DNA of 64,000 nt, taken from contig NC_083712.1 in NCBI RefSeq assembly GCF_033118175.1, forward strand, positions 10,054,956-10,118,955. Direction: 5' to 3'. Source of the stretch: Dama dama (Eukaryota; Chordata; Mammalia; Artiodactyla; Cervidae). Positions 48,431-57,949 of this stretch are shown here, one piece after another (within the stretch, counting starts at the first letter, position 1; each line of letters starts with the position of its first letter). Position numbers and translations under genes: made by a program. The notes under the pieces are model-generated. The model had not been told where the DNA came from. It searched no databases and saw only the letters and a program-made list of their open reading frames with translations.

Positions 48431-49797
48431 AAATTAAATGATACATGTTAATTGATAGAAAGAGTCTTCCAGCATTTCTGCAAAGATTTATTTTGTTCAC
48501 AAATAGGATGAAAGAATATTACTTTATGATAATAGGAAACAATGAAAACTAAAAAGGATGAAATAAAAGAAAACAGACGCGGCATTTTAGGTCCTCTGCT
48601 ACTTTGATAAATTGCACTGTGCTTATACATTCTTCCCCAGATTTGAAGATAAGCACCAAAACTGCATGATATACTTCAAAGCAACCAAACATTTGTGCAA
48701 TTGAGAAACAAATATAGAGAATTCTTGTTTAATTAGTAATAATTATTCTGTCCATGTTACTGTGGTAATCTGAGAAATAGGAATCACTTTTCTTATGCTA
48801 GAAATTCTTTTATATTATTATGATAATAATAGGAAAATGAATATGCTCTTGTTCTCTGGTAATTAATGTATTAAACAGACCATTTCCTAAATGAATAAGG
48901 ACATGCAACAACATTCATTGCAGATGGTAACAAGAAACTAACTCATCCATTTGGTTAATTGGAATATATGTAAACCAAAACCAACATAAACAGAAGCCAT
49001 TTTGACCCATGCAAGGGACTCGAGGCTGTTTCCATTTCTGTTCTAACTCAGTAGGAAACCTCAATGAACAAGAACTGTAGGCAACAGAAAGAAAAATTAT
49101 GTCATGCCTTTAAAACAAACTAGGCCAAAATATGTCCTTTAATATACAAACTATGAAGATGTTTAAAATATAGCAACATTCACTTAGCTTAATTGGTGAT
49201 CTGAGTAATTCACAGACATTAATTCAGCACAAATGTGCTGTTCTTCATGAGATATCCCAAATAAAATATGGGAGATGTCATTTCTGCTTAATGATTTGGA
49301 ATTCTTAAGTTTTATTTAAATTTAAATAAATAAGGAAAAATCATTCTTTGATGTTTTAAGCACATACATATGATGACTAGTTAACAGAAACTGTGCTTCC
49401 TGGGTCTTGAGATATGGAAAAACCTCTAATTTAAAATTAGATTATTTATCTATCGCCTAAATGTGACCTCTTTTTTTTTTTTTTCATTGAGTCTGTGGCT
49501 AGAGAATTTATCTTCCCTCATAAGTTCAAAGTATGTTTGAATTTAATACAATGCACAGTTTTCACAGTTAGAAATGCCCAACTATCTAAGTGAAAGAAAA
49601 ATAACCCCCTCCCAGAAACCTGAGTAAATCAAATGAAACGCTCAAGGCAGGCCAAATCCTTATCCCACGTTGCTCTGTGGGGTCACCCCACTGATGGGGC
49701 AGAGGACTGATGTGCAGCCCCTCTCCTGAATGAGGGTCCGAGTTCCAGAGGGAAGCTATCTCTGAAGGCAGCTCTGGCCCCACGTGTCGGCACGTAC

Positions 49798-49992
49798 CAT
49801 TGCAAGAGGGCAAGACCCGGTCCCACGCGGGCTTCCCGTCCACTCCAATCACACACGTGATGGAAGACGGGTCAGCGATCTTGTAGCCAGAGTCACACTG
49901 GTAAGTGACGGTCGAGCCGAGCTTGAAGTCCGTCCCGATCCTCGTCCCATTCATTATGTTTCCAGGGTCAAAGCAGGCTTCCCGTGGTTTCT
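49798..49992 (-). CDS. CSMD1: CSMD1 exon c: complete Sushi/CCP domain
   Basis: This 195 bp exon has phase 1 at both ends, so it can be skipped in frame. It encodes EKPREACFDPGNIMNGTRIG, then FKLGSTVTYQCDSGYKIADP, then SSITCVIGVDGKPAW and ends in LPSCN. The four cysteines (CFDP, CDSG, CVIG, SCN) and the tryptophan before the last cysteine are the Sushi signature. They form disulfides 1-3 and 2-4 in known family members. NGT is a possible N-glycosylation site. The acceptor is TTTCTCCCACAG and the donor is ATG/GTACGT. The domain links the preceding CUB (exons a and b) to the next CUB (exons d to f), the repeating layout of CSMD proteins. Confidence 0.93.
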
Positions 49993-50534
49993 CTGTGGGA
50001 GAAATGAATGCAAACACCATGAAAGCAGGGGTTTTATTTCTTTAAGTGTCCAGCAAATGAAAAATGCTAAAAACAAAATTGACTCATGACCAAGTTGTTA
50101 ATGTTCAAGTCAATGATTATCATAGAAAAACAGAAAAAACTCCTTTGATAAAATTATATTTCTCATTTTTCAAATGGCAACACACTGCAGAATTCCTGTT
50201 GTAGTTGATTTCCTGACTTTTGTACTTAATTCATAGTAAAATGAAATCACATCACATTTTAGGAAGAGATGGGAGAATTGGCTTCTCAAAAGGAAGCTGG
50301 TTTAATTCATGTGAGGTAAGAGTGATTTTTTTATGCTGGGAAGATAATCAAGAAAGGAAGTTCTGATCCTGTACTACCCTCACTGAGTCAGTGATGTCAA
50401 ACTTAGCTGGAAAACATGTTTCCTGATCCATAGGAATGGATCAGGGTCAAGCCCTGTGCCTGGGATGTAATAATTACCCAACACAGTTCCATTCTAATTG
50501 CGGTACCTGCTGCAAGGAAGTGAGGGTGGATCAT

Positions 50535-50690
50535 CTATCAGGCATTGAGCTGTGTATCTTGCATATTTCATTCAAATGTTCACCCACTTCTGAGACATGA
50601 GGATGATCTGGGCACTGTTTCACAGTTTGAGAATATGAAGCTCAAGACAGGCTAAATAACTTTCACAAAAATGCCCTGCAAAGTCCTGTC
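50535..50690 (+). mobile_element. MIR-like SINE remnant
   Basis: TCAGGCATTGAGCTGTGTAT, GGGCACTGTTTCACAGTTTG, GAATATGAAGCTCAAGACAG and GCTAAATAACTTTCAC follow the order of the ancient mammalian MIR core and 3' part. Diverged; edges approximate. Confidence 0.55.
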
Positions 50691-50757
50691 CAGTTATAGG
50701 GCCACTGAAGGACACATTTGCTAAAAACCTTGTTGTTGTTTAAATAATAATAATAAT

Positions 50758-51292
50758 AAAAACCTTGTTGTTGTTTAGTCACTCAGTCGTGTCCGACTCT
50801 GTGCAACCTCATGGACTGCAGCATTTCCGGTTTCCTTATCCTTCACCATCTCCCGGAGTTTGCTCAAATTCCTGTCCATTAAGTTGGTGATGCCATTCAA
50901 CCATCTCATCCTTTGCCACCCCCTTCTCCTCTTGCCCTCAATCTTTCCCAGCATCAGAGTCTTTATCAATGAGTCGGCTCTTCGCATCAGGTGGCCAAAG
51001 TTTTGGAGCTTCAGCATCAGTCCTTCCAATGAATATTCAGGGTTGATTTCCTTTAGAATTGACTGGTTTGATCTCCTTGCTGTCCAGGGGACTCTCAAGA
51101 ATCTTCTCCAGCACCACAATTCCAAAACACCAATTCTTCAGCACTCAGCCTGCTCTATGGTCCAACTCTCACATCCATACACGACTACCGGAAAAACCAC
51201 AGCTTTGACTAGATGAACCTTTGTCGGCAAAATGATGTCTCTGCTTTTTAATACACTTTCTAGGTAGGTGTGTCATAGCTTTCCTTCCAAGG
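50758..51292 (-). mobile_element. BovB LINE 3' end fragment
   Basis: Minus strand: TTGTTGTTGTTTAGTCACTC at the 3' end up to CATAGCTTTCCTTCCAAGG. It has an open frame on the minus strand at 50775-51125 with RRFLRVPWTARRSNQSILK. A 19-20 bp piece of its tail is repeated just outside, at 50723-50742. Confidence 0.9.
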
Positions 51293-51926
51293 CTAAAAAC
51301 CTATCTTCTTCCAAATATAAGTACAAAGCTATCTTCTTTCTCTCACACAGTCTTGTGGCTGTGTCTTGTAGCTTGTGTCTTGGTAGCTTTAATATTGTAA
51401 ATGTTTTATTTTAGCAGACCTTCCAAATATCTCTAAATCATGTATCTCTATCTCTTTCTGTTGCATACGATTCCACCATTTGAATTGCTTTCTGTTTGTG
51501 CTTGTCAACATCGTTCACTCCATCAACAAAGCCCCTTGTAACATTAGAAACCTCTGGAATAGAATTTTACAGCTTTTCAAGTGATCAATATAGATGTTAC
51601 ACTGAAATGTTTTTCTTTTTGGGGAGGTTACAGTTAAGAAAATGCTGTTTGTTACGAATATGTGTGAGTGTATGTGTGTGTGGAATGGGGTTATCATTAA
51701 TAATACAAATATAGGCTCAAGGATAACTTGAGTGCATAAAATAAATATGTTTCAGCTCTTTTCATTTTTTTTTGACAATCTTTCCCCCAGGGCTAAGCAC
51801 ACACATAAAGGATTTCTGGAGAGTATAAATGCAAGGCTTCATTTTACCTTTATGGGGAGTTGTGATCAATATGGATTATGTTCCCTTTTAAACATTTTCC
51901 CTCACTGAGTGTCTGCCTACTATGTA

Positions 51927-52138
51927 TGTGTGTTCAGTCACGTCTGACTCCTTGCAACCCCACAGACTGTAGCCCACCAGGCTCCTCCATTCATGGAAAT
52001 CTCCAGGCACGAACGATGGAGTGGGTTGCCATTTCCTTCTCCAGGGGATCTTCCCGACTCAGGGATCAAACTCCCCTCTCTTGTATCTCCTGCATTGGCA
52101 GGAGGGCTCTTGATCACTGCGTCACCGGGGAAGCTCAC
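51927..52138 (-). mobile_element. Bov-tA SINE
   Basis: Minus strand: GTGTTCAGTCACGTCTGACT, CACAGACTGTAGCCCACCAG, CAGGGGATCTTCCCGACTCA and the head end CACCGGGGAAGC. Confidence 0.9.
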
Positions 52139-52479
52139 TGCCAGTGAGTAAATCTGCACAGTGGTGTTAGAGGATGCTCCTGGGAGACTGTGGCAGGGGA
52201 GCTGGGAGAGAGTGAAGATGAAACAGCTCTGAAAACCACATCCTGCATCCTCTGAGGAACGGTTAACATGCAGTAGAAGAGGGAAAAGGCACAAACTTTG
52301 TGATGTTTTGCAGGACAGAGAAGAGGCCTGTTTGGCTGTATTTATTCAATACTTCTCAGTATATTTTTAATTGTCAATATCAGACAAACAGAGATCTCTT
52401 TGGCAGTGTTGTCCCAATCTATTATAACCAACTGTTAGAATATATTATGTACATACTTTTGTTAAAAGCACAACATAAA

Positions 52480-52760
52480 TATATAAGTATTATATTATCA
52501 TGAGTATCATATGTGCTATATAATCATATATATCGTAGATAATATAACAATTATCACATATCATACCTCATTATCTGTGTATCATATACCACATGTACTA
52601 TATTATCACACATATTAAACATCACCATACAGATGCATCATATGGCATATGTACTATATTATCATACATAACATATTGAACATTATCATACATCATACAT
52701 ATCATATGCCATGCATAATATTTCAATGATCATACATAATATATCACATATATACATTTT
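52480..52760. repeat. AT-rich degenerate minisatellite
   Basis: Variants of ATCATATNCCATATGTACTA followed by TATTATCATACATAACATA recur, with starts at about 52581, 52637 and 52701 (spacing 56 to 64 bp). There are no GC-rich islands within. Copies are diverged. Confidence 0.8.
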
Positions 52761-53564
52761 GGAAACTCTAGGTCCTCTAATTTGCTCTGGTTAGAGTCTC
52801 ACAGCAAGAGCTGTGAACTCTGTTGGGACTCATGCTCTCTAATCACTTCATTGAAAACTGATTTGTTCAAGGAGTAGGGGACATTCTGATAACTCTTTGT
52901 AGCTTCCTCAAATCCCACATAGAGCACAGATTATTTATTTTAAGCTAATAAAGGATGAATAAGCAAAACTGTGGTCACCAGAATAATCTTTCCATCAGAT
53001 TCCAGTTTCCTTCCAGAAGAACATACCCAGCATCTAATAAATACAAGCACCGGTTTAGGGTATACATTTTTCTCCTATAAAATAACAGAGAAAAAAATGC
53101 ATTTCTGATGCCTGGTCAGCCTTTTTGATAATTTTTTGTTATAAATGTCTGTTGGTTTAGGGTATGTTTGGTTAAATAACACATCCTCAATTTTCTGCTC
53201 CATGTTGCTAATGGAGAACTCTGAGGCCAGTTTTTCTTCATTTCTCCAAATGAACTGCATCGAATCTTTTGGTTCCATTTACTCAGTTGTCAGTTCAGGA
53301 TGTTTGGTGATAAATCACAGTACTTTTTCTGCTTACAATTTGTCACAATTTCTAAGGAGATGACTTCATTACATAGCTCCTGTCAGTTCTGCTTAAGGAC
53401 ACTTCCCAGAACTCCTGCCCTAGAGCCGTGCTGATGGACTCTGCGGGGTCTCTGGGGCCACTGGCAGGACTGCCCTGAGGCTCCTTCAGGTCAAGTCCAA
53501 GGGCTGGGTCTGCTCTCTGCTTCCCTGACCAATGACAAATGCATAGTCTTTTTATTTCCCTTGA

Positions 53565-53665
53565 AGTCCAGTTGATTTACAATATTATATTAGTTTCAGG
53601 TGTACCAACAGTATGGTGATTCACTATTTTTGCAGATTGTATTCCATTATAAGTTATTACAAAAT
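53565..53665 (-). mobile_element. Old L1 3' end, host of a nested stack (first piece)
   Basis: Minus-strand L1 end: GTTGATTTACAATATTATAT, TAGTTTCAGGTGTACCAACA and GGTGATTCACTATTTTTGCA. Further pieces follow at 53953-54017, 54226-54367 and just after 55862. Confidence 0.72.
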
Positions 53666-53765
53666 AATACATGTAAATCCATGGCTGATTCATATCAATG
53701 TATGACAAAACCCACTGGAAAAAAAAAATAATAATAATAAAAAAAAAAAAAAAAGAAAAAAAAAA
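53665..53765 (+). mobile_element. Very short L1 3' end with A-rich tail
   Basis: ACATGTAAATCCATGGCTGA, TTCATATCAATGTATGACAA and AACCCAC, then about 55 bases of A/AAT-rich tail. It is a roughly 45 bp L1 end plus tail inserted into the older L1. Confidence 0.78.
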
Positions 53766-53791
53766 ATAATGGCTTCAATTTCCTGTGCTGT

Positions 53792-53952
53792 GAACAACAG
53801 AGGATGAGATGGTTGGATGGCATCACCAACTAAACGGACATGAGTTTGAGCAAACTCCTGGAGATAGTGAAGGACAGAGAAGTCTGCAGTGCTGCAATCC
53901 ATGGGGTCGCAGAGTCAGACACCACTTAGCAGCTGGACAACAACAAAATAGT
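53792..53952 (+). mobile_element. BovB/Bov-A tail fragment in L1
   Basis: AACAGAGGATGAGATGGTTG through GGGGTCGCAGAGTCAGACAC to GGACAACAACAAA. The host L1 bases at 53771-53791 and 53953-53973 (ending CCTGTGCTGT in both) match at 17 of 21 positions, an aged target duplication. Confidence 0.8.
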
Positions 53953-54017
53953 GGCTATAACTCCCTGTGCTGTAAAAATCGTCCTTGCTGCTCATCTATT
54001 TTACACGTGTGTGTGTG
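53953..54017 (-). mobile_element. Old L1 3' end (second piece)
   Basis: GGCTATAACTCCCTGTGCTG, then a CTCATCTATTTTACAC run, continuing the L1 piece at 53565, followed by a GT repeat and the SINE. Confidence 0.7.
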
Positions 54018-54225
54018 TGTGTGTGTTAGTCACTCAGGCGTGTCCAACTCTTTGTGACCCCGTGTACAGAAGTCTGCCAGCCTCCTCTGTCCATGGGATT
54101 TTCCAGGCAGGAATACTGGAGCGGGTTGCCATTTCCTTCTCCAGGGGATCTTCCCCACCCAGGAATTGAAGCCAGGTCTCCTGCGTTGCAGGCAGATTCT
54201 TCACTCTCTGAGCCACCGGGTAAGT
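54018..54225 (-). mobile_element. Bov-tA SINE in L1
   Basis: Minus strand: GTTAGTCACTCAGGCGTGTC, CTGTCCATGGGATTTTCCAG, GGATCTTCCCCACCCAGGAA and the head end GAGCCACCGGG. A (GT)n run of about 10 units sits directly on its left. Confidence 0.9.
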
Positions 54226-54367
54226 AGTAGTTAGTTAATCCTGTACCCCTAGTTTGTCTCTCCCCTTTCTTTTCCCCATTTGGTAACCACAGGTTTGTTT
54301 CCTATGTCTGTGAGGCTGTTTCTGTTTTGCTTATACATTAATTTGTATTATTTTTTAGATTACACTT
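54226..54367 (-). mobile_element. Old L1 3' end (third piece)
   Basis: GTTAATCCTGTACCCCTAGT, TTGGTAACCACAGGTTTGTT, CCTATGTCTGTGAGGCTGTT and TTTTTTAGATTACAC: consecutive L1 sequence after the SINE. It ends at the BovB insertion. Confidence 0.8.
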
Positions 54368-55861
54368 CAGTTCAGTACCGTTCAGTCGCTCAGTAGTGTC
54401 TGACTCTTTGCAACCCCATGGACTGCAGCACGCCAGGCCTCCCTGTCCATCACCGACTCCCAGAGTTTACTCAGACTCCTGCCCCATGAACAGTACGAAA
54501 AGGCAAAAAGACAGGACACTGAAAGATGAACCCCCCAGGTCGGTAGGTGCCCAATATGCTACTGGAGATCAGTGGAGAAATAACTCCAGAAAGAATGAAG
54601 AGACAGAGCCAAAGCAAAAACAATGCCCAGTTGTGGATGTGACGGGTGATAGAAGCAGGGTCCGATGCTGTAAAGAGCAATGTTGCATAGGAACTTGGAA
54701 TGTCAGGTCCATGAATCAAGGCAAATTGGAAGTGGTCAAACAGGAGATGACAAGAGTGAACGTTGACATTTTAGGACTCAGCGAACTAAAATGGACTGGA
54801 ATGGGTGAGTTTAGCTCAGATGACCCTTATATCTACCCTTGTGGGCAAGAATACCTTAGAAGAAATGGAGTAGCCATCACAGTCAATAAAAGACTCCAAA
54901 ATGCAGTACTTGGATGCAATCTCAAAAATGACAGAATGATCTCTGTTATTTTCCAAGGCAAACCATTCAATATCATGGTAATCCAAGTCTATGCCTCTAC
55001 CAGTAAAGCTGAAGAAACTGAAGTTGAACCTATATGAAGAACTATAAGACCTTTTAGAACTAACACCTAAAAAAGATGTCCTTTTCATTATAGGGGACTG
55101 GAATGCAAAAGTAGGAAGTCATGAAACACCTGGAGTAACAGGCAAATTTGGCCTTGGAATACAGACTGAAGCAGGGCAAAGGCTAAGAGAATTTTGCCAA
55201 GAGAACACACTGGTCATAGCAAACACCCTCTTCCAACAACACAAGAGAAGACTCTACACATGGACATCACCAGATGGTCAACACCAAAATTAGACTGATT
55301 ATATTCTTTGCAGCCAAAGATGGAGAAGCTCTGTACAGTCAGCAAAAACAAGACTGGGAGCTGACTGTGGCTCAAATCATGAACTCCTTACTGCCAAATT
55401 CAGACTTAAATTGAAGAAAGTAGGGAAAACCATTAGACCATTCAGGTATGACCTAAATCAAATCCCTTATGATTCTATAGTGGAAGTGAGAAATATATTT
55501 AAGGGAATAGATCTGATAGACAGAGTGCCTGATGAAGTATGGATGGAGGTTCATGACATTGTACAGGAGACAGGGATCAAGACCATCCCTAAGAAAAAGT
55601 AATGCAAAAGAGCAATACGGCTGTCTGAGGAGGCCTTACAAATAGCTGTGAAAAGAAGAGAAGCAAAAAGCAAACGAGAAAAGGAAAGATATACCCATTT
55701 GAATGCAGAGTTCCAATGAATAGCAAGGAGAGATAAGAAAGCCTTCCTCAGTGATCAGTGCAAAGAAATAGAGGAAAACAATAGAATGGGAAAGACTAGA
55801 AATCTCTTGAAGAAAATTAGAGATAACAAGGGAACATTTCATGCAAAAATGGGCACAGTAA
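54368..55861 (-). mobile_element. BovB LINE with inverted 5' endonuclease half, twin-primed
   Basis: 54368-54480 is the BovB 3' tail on the minus strand. 54481-55861 is the BovB 5' part on the plus strand. The plus part encodes the endonuclease domain of the RTE class: GTWNVRSMNQGKLEVVKQEM (about 54690), LGLSELKWTG with the catalytic glutamate, and, in another frame, GDWNAKVGSHETPG (about 55096). The open frame at 54396-55037 therefore begins in the tail and continues into the endonuclease, an artefact of the rearrangement. AGATTACACTT before it (54357-54367) and AGATTCCACTT after it (55862-55872) are the target duplication, showing a single event. The middle of BovB is missing. Confidence 0.9.
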
Positions 55862-56398
55862 AGATTCCACTTTCAAGTGATAAAATTATAAACTATAATA
55901 GAGATCAGTAAGTTTGTAGATGTTAGTGTTTTTGAAGAAGTAGATCAATTTTCTGCTTAAAAATCATATCAATAAGTGCAAGTTCATTAAAAGGTTAACA
56001 AGAGTTGAAAAAGCCTATGTTTTATTTTACAATTCTGGTAACTAATAACTAATTCACACGCTTAAACAAACATATACATACATATATATATTCATTATTT
56101 TTATAAAGCCCTCACTACTGTGAATTAATATGTTGGTGAGCTCTTTTCTCTGATTCTTTGTAAGGTGTCCCGTGTTTTCTTTGTTCACATGAGAAATAGA
56201 TTTGAAAAAAAATTGATATTAATTTTCATTAACCCACGGGCAAAATGCTGAGGTTGGGGTGGTCTTTGCTTGTGAGTTTTCTGCGTTTTCTCTGGATGCT
56301 GGTGACAGTGGGTGGTAGACCCCAGAGAAGTGGGCGACACTCATCATGTGACCAAAGGAGAAAGATGTGAGCAGAATCAGTGCTTGTGTGTGGGTGTG

Positions 56399-56620
56399 TC
56401 CCTGTGTGCTCAGTCGCTCAGCCATGTCCGACTCTGCAACCCCATGGACTGTAGCCCACCAGGCTGCTCTGTCCATGGAATTCTCCAGGCAAGAATACTG
56501 CAGTGTGTTACCATTTCCTCCTCCAGGGATCTTCCCAACCCAGGGATCACACCCATGCTCCTTTTGTCTCCTGCACTGGCAGGCAGGATTCTTCACCACT
56601 AGTGGCACATGGAAAGCCTT
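56399..56620 (-). mobile_element. Bov-tA SINE
   Basis: Minus strand: CTGTGTGCTCAGTCGCTCAG, GGACTGTAGCCCACCAGGCT, GATCTTCCCAACCCAGGGAT and the head end GGCACATGGAAAGCC. Confidence 0.9.
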
Positions 56621-56811
56621 GGGATCAGTGCTTGCTCCCCATCAAACCAACACCATGGATGTAAGGACAGGGAAAGGGCCATCAGTATTTTACATTTTGA
56701 AAAATACTGAGATAAAGCTAAGCTGGTTGATGTACTTATATTGAGTCATCCTAGTGAAACAAGATAGTAAAATAATCTTAAAATAGTTCTTAATTACTTC
56801 AATTATTCACT

Positions 56812-57025
56812 GCATGTGCTAAGTCACTTAAGTTGTGTCTGATTCTTTGAGACCCCATGGACTGTAGCCCCCACCCCCAGGCTCCTCAGTCCATGGGATT
56901 CTCCAGGCAAGAATACTGGAGTGGGTTGTCATTTCCTCCTCCAGGGGATTTTCCTGACCCAGGGACTGAACCCACATCTCTTATGTCTCCTGGATCGACA
57001 GGCAGGTTCTTTACTACCAGCGCCA
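56812..57025 (-). mobile_element. Bov-tA SINE
   Basis: Minus strand: GCATGTGCTAAGTCACTTAA, GAGACCCCATGGACTGTAGC and GATTTTCCTGACCCAGGGAC, ending in a degraded head (TTTACTACCAGCGCCA). Confidence 0.88.
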
Positions 57026-57291
57026 ATCATAATTTATCTTTAAATGGCCATGTGTCTGGAGAAAAAAAAAAAAAAATCCTCCCCTACTTTATTTTCTTTT
57101 GGCTAAGGTAGAAATGCATGTTGGAAATTTCTTCTCCTCTGGAGAGATTGGAACCTCTTCCCCAGACAGGTGAGAAAGTTGTCAGAATTTTATGCATTAA
57201 TGAGATAGGCAAGACTTTATAAATAAATGTCTACAATGAAAGCAATTGTGATGCAAATTACTTTCCTTGCCAGTTAAGCTGATCACAGTAC

Positions 57292-57479
57292 CTTTAAATT
57301 CAATGGCAAACCCCGACAAGCCCACAGAAGCATCACTTCGAAACGCCAGGAAAAGACTATTTCCGCTGCTCTCAATTCTTTCTGGGGCTTGAGAGCCCTG
57401 GAAACTTCCAATGAGAGGGCTGTTGGAGTCCTCTCCTTCATAGATGTGTAGGAAATCATAGCTGGGCTCCATGTTGAAA
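57292..57479 (-). CDS. CSMD1: CSMD1 exon b: second part of the same CUB domain
   Basis: This 188 bp exon enters in phase 2 after the acceptor CTTTCCTTTCAG and leaves in phase 1 at AAAG/GTACTG. It encodes FNMEPSYDFLHIYEG, then a segment with SPLIGSFQGSQ, then NSLFLAFRSDASVGLSGFAIEFK. The YDFLHIYEG and SDxSVGLSGF strands are the C-terminal core of a CUB fold, including the acidic residues that bind calcium in many CUB domains. With exon a it makes 327 bp, or 109 codons. The donor again lacks G at +5. A SINE ends about 270 bp downstream of it in transcript direction, and no repeat touches the exon. Confidence 0.92.
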
Positions 57480-57903
57480 CTGAAAGGAAAGAATATTGAT
57501 GAGTTTCCGTACCTCCTATGTGTGTCTCTCTTCTTGCCAACTATCAAGTCTCTGAGAGCACACAGCAATTGTATTTGCCTTTGTATTTTAAGTTTTAAAA
57601 AGCAGGACGATCCAAAAGCTAAATACAATAATAATCAAAATGGCAATAAATACAACAGACACCAATTGTAACAAATATTATTAGTATTTTACATAATAAC
57701 CATTATCTTCAATACAGTATGATTTAGAAGATATATAAAGGAAAATGAGTCCTTGCAACATAGATGCAGTGTCTCTTCCCTGTAACTGTGATATTTCTAA
57801 TGAATGCAGTTTAAAGGAAGGGGTTCAGAAGTGATGCATTTCCACTGATATTCAATTTTTATGTGAAAATATTTTCAGTTTAATAATGTATATCCTTGGT
57901 GTT

Positions 57904-57949
57904 TGGGCTTCCCTGGTGGCTCAGATGGTAAAGAGATTGCCTGTTGTTA
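57904..57949 (+). mobile_element. SINE head only (tRNA-like 5' end) with target duplication
   Basis: About 40 bp matching the first bases of Bov-tA: GGGCTTCCCTGGTGGCTCAG, ATGGTAAAGAGATTGCCTG. It is flanked by ATCCTTGGTGTT at 57892-57903 and 57950-57961. The Bov-A body and the 3' tail are absent. Confidence 0.9.

Larger units (their letters stand above)
46439..49797 (-). other. Intron between exons c and d, repeat-poor
   Basis: This 3.4 kb AT-rich intron contains a truncated SINE and an inverted repeat (47918-48430) but no LINE that I recognise. A run of 15 T lies near 49470. The remainder, 46439-47917 and 48431-49797, holds no supported feature. Confidence 0.6.
49993..57291 (-). other. Intron between exons b and c, repeat-dense
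   Basis: This 7.3 kb intron holds a MIR-like element, a BovB tail, several SINEs, an AT-rich minisatellite and a nested L1/BovB/SINE stack, all listed separately. Stretches without assignment are 49993-50535, 51295-51925, 52140-52480, 52760-53560 and 55890-56398; I see no exon-like signal in them. Confidence 0.6.

Noticed and set aside
49586..50020. 144-codon minus-strand frame as a stand-alone Sushi protein
   Set aside because: Both ends of the frame are intron read-through; clear splice sites bound the 195 bp Sushi exon.
54396..55037. 213-codon open frame with endonuclease similarity, considered as a domesticated gene
   Set aside because: It begins in the reversed BovB tail and ends in a stop in mid-domain; the next endonuclease motif is in another frame. 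It is a rearranged BovB relic.
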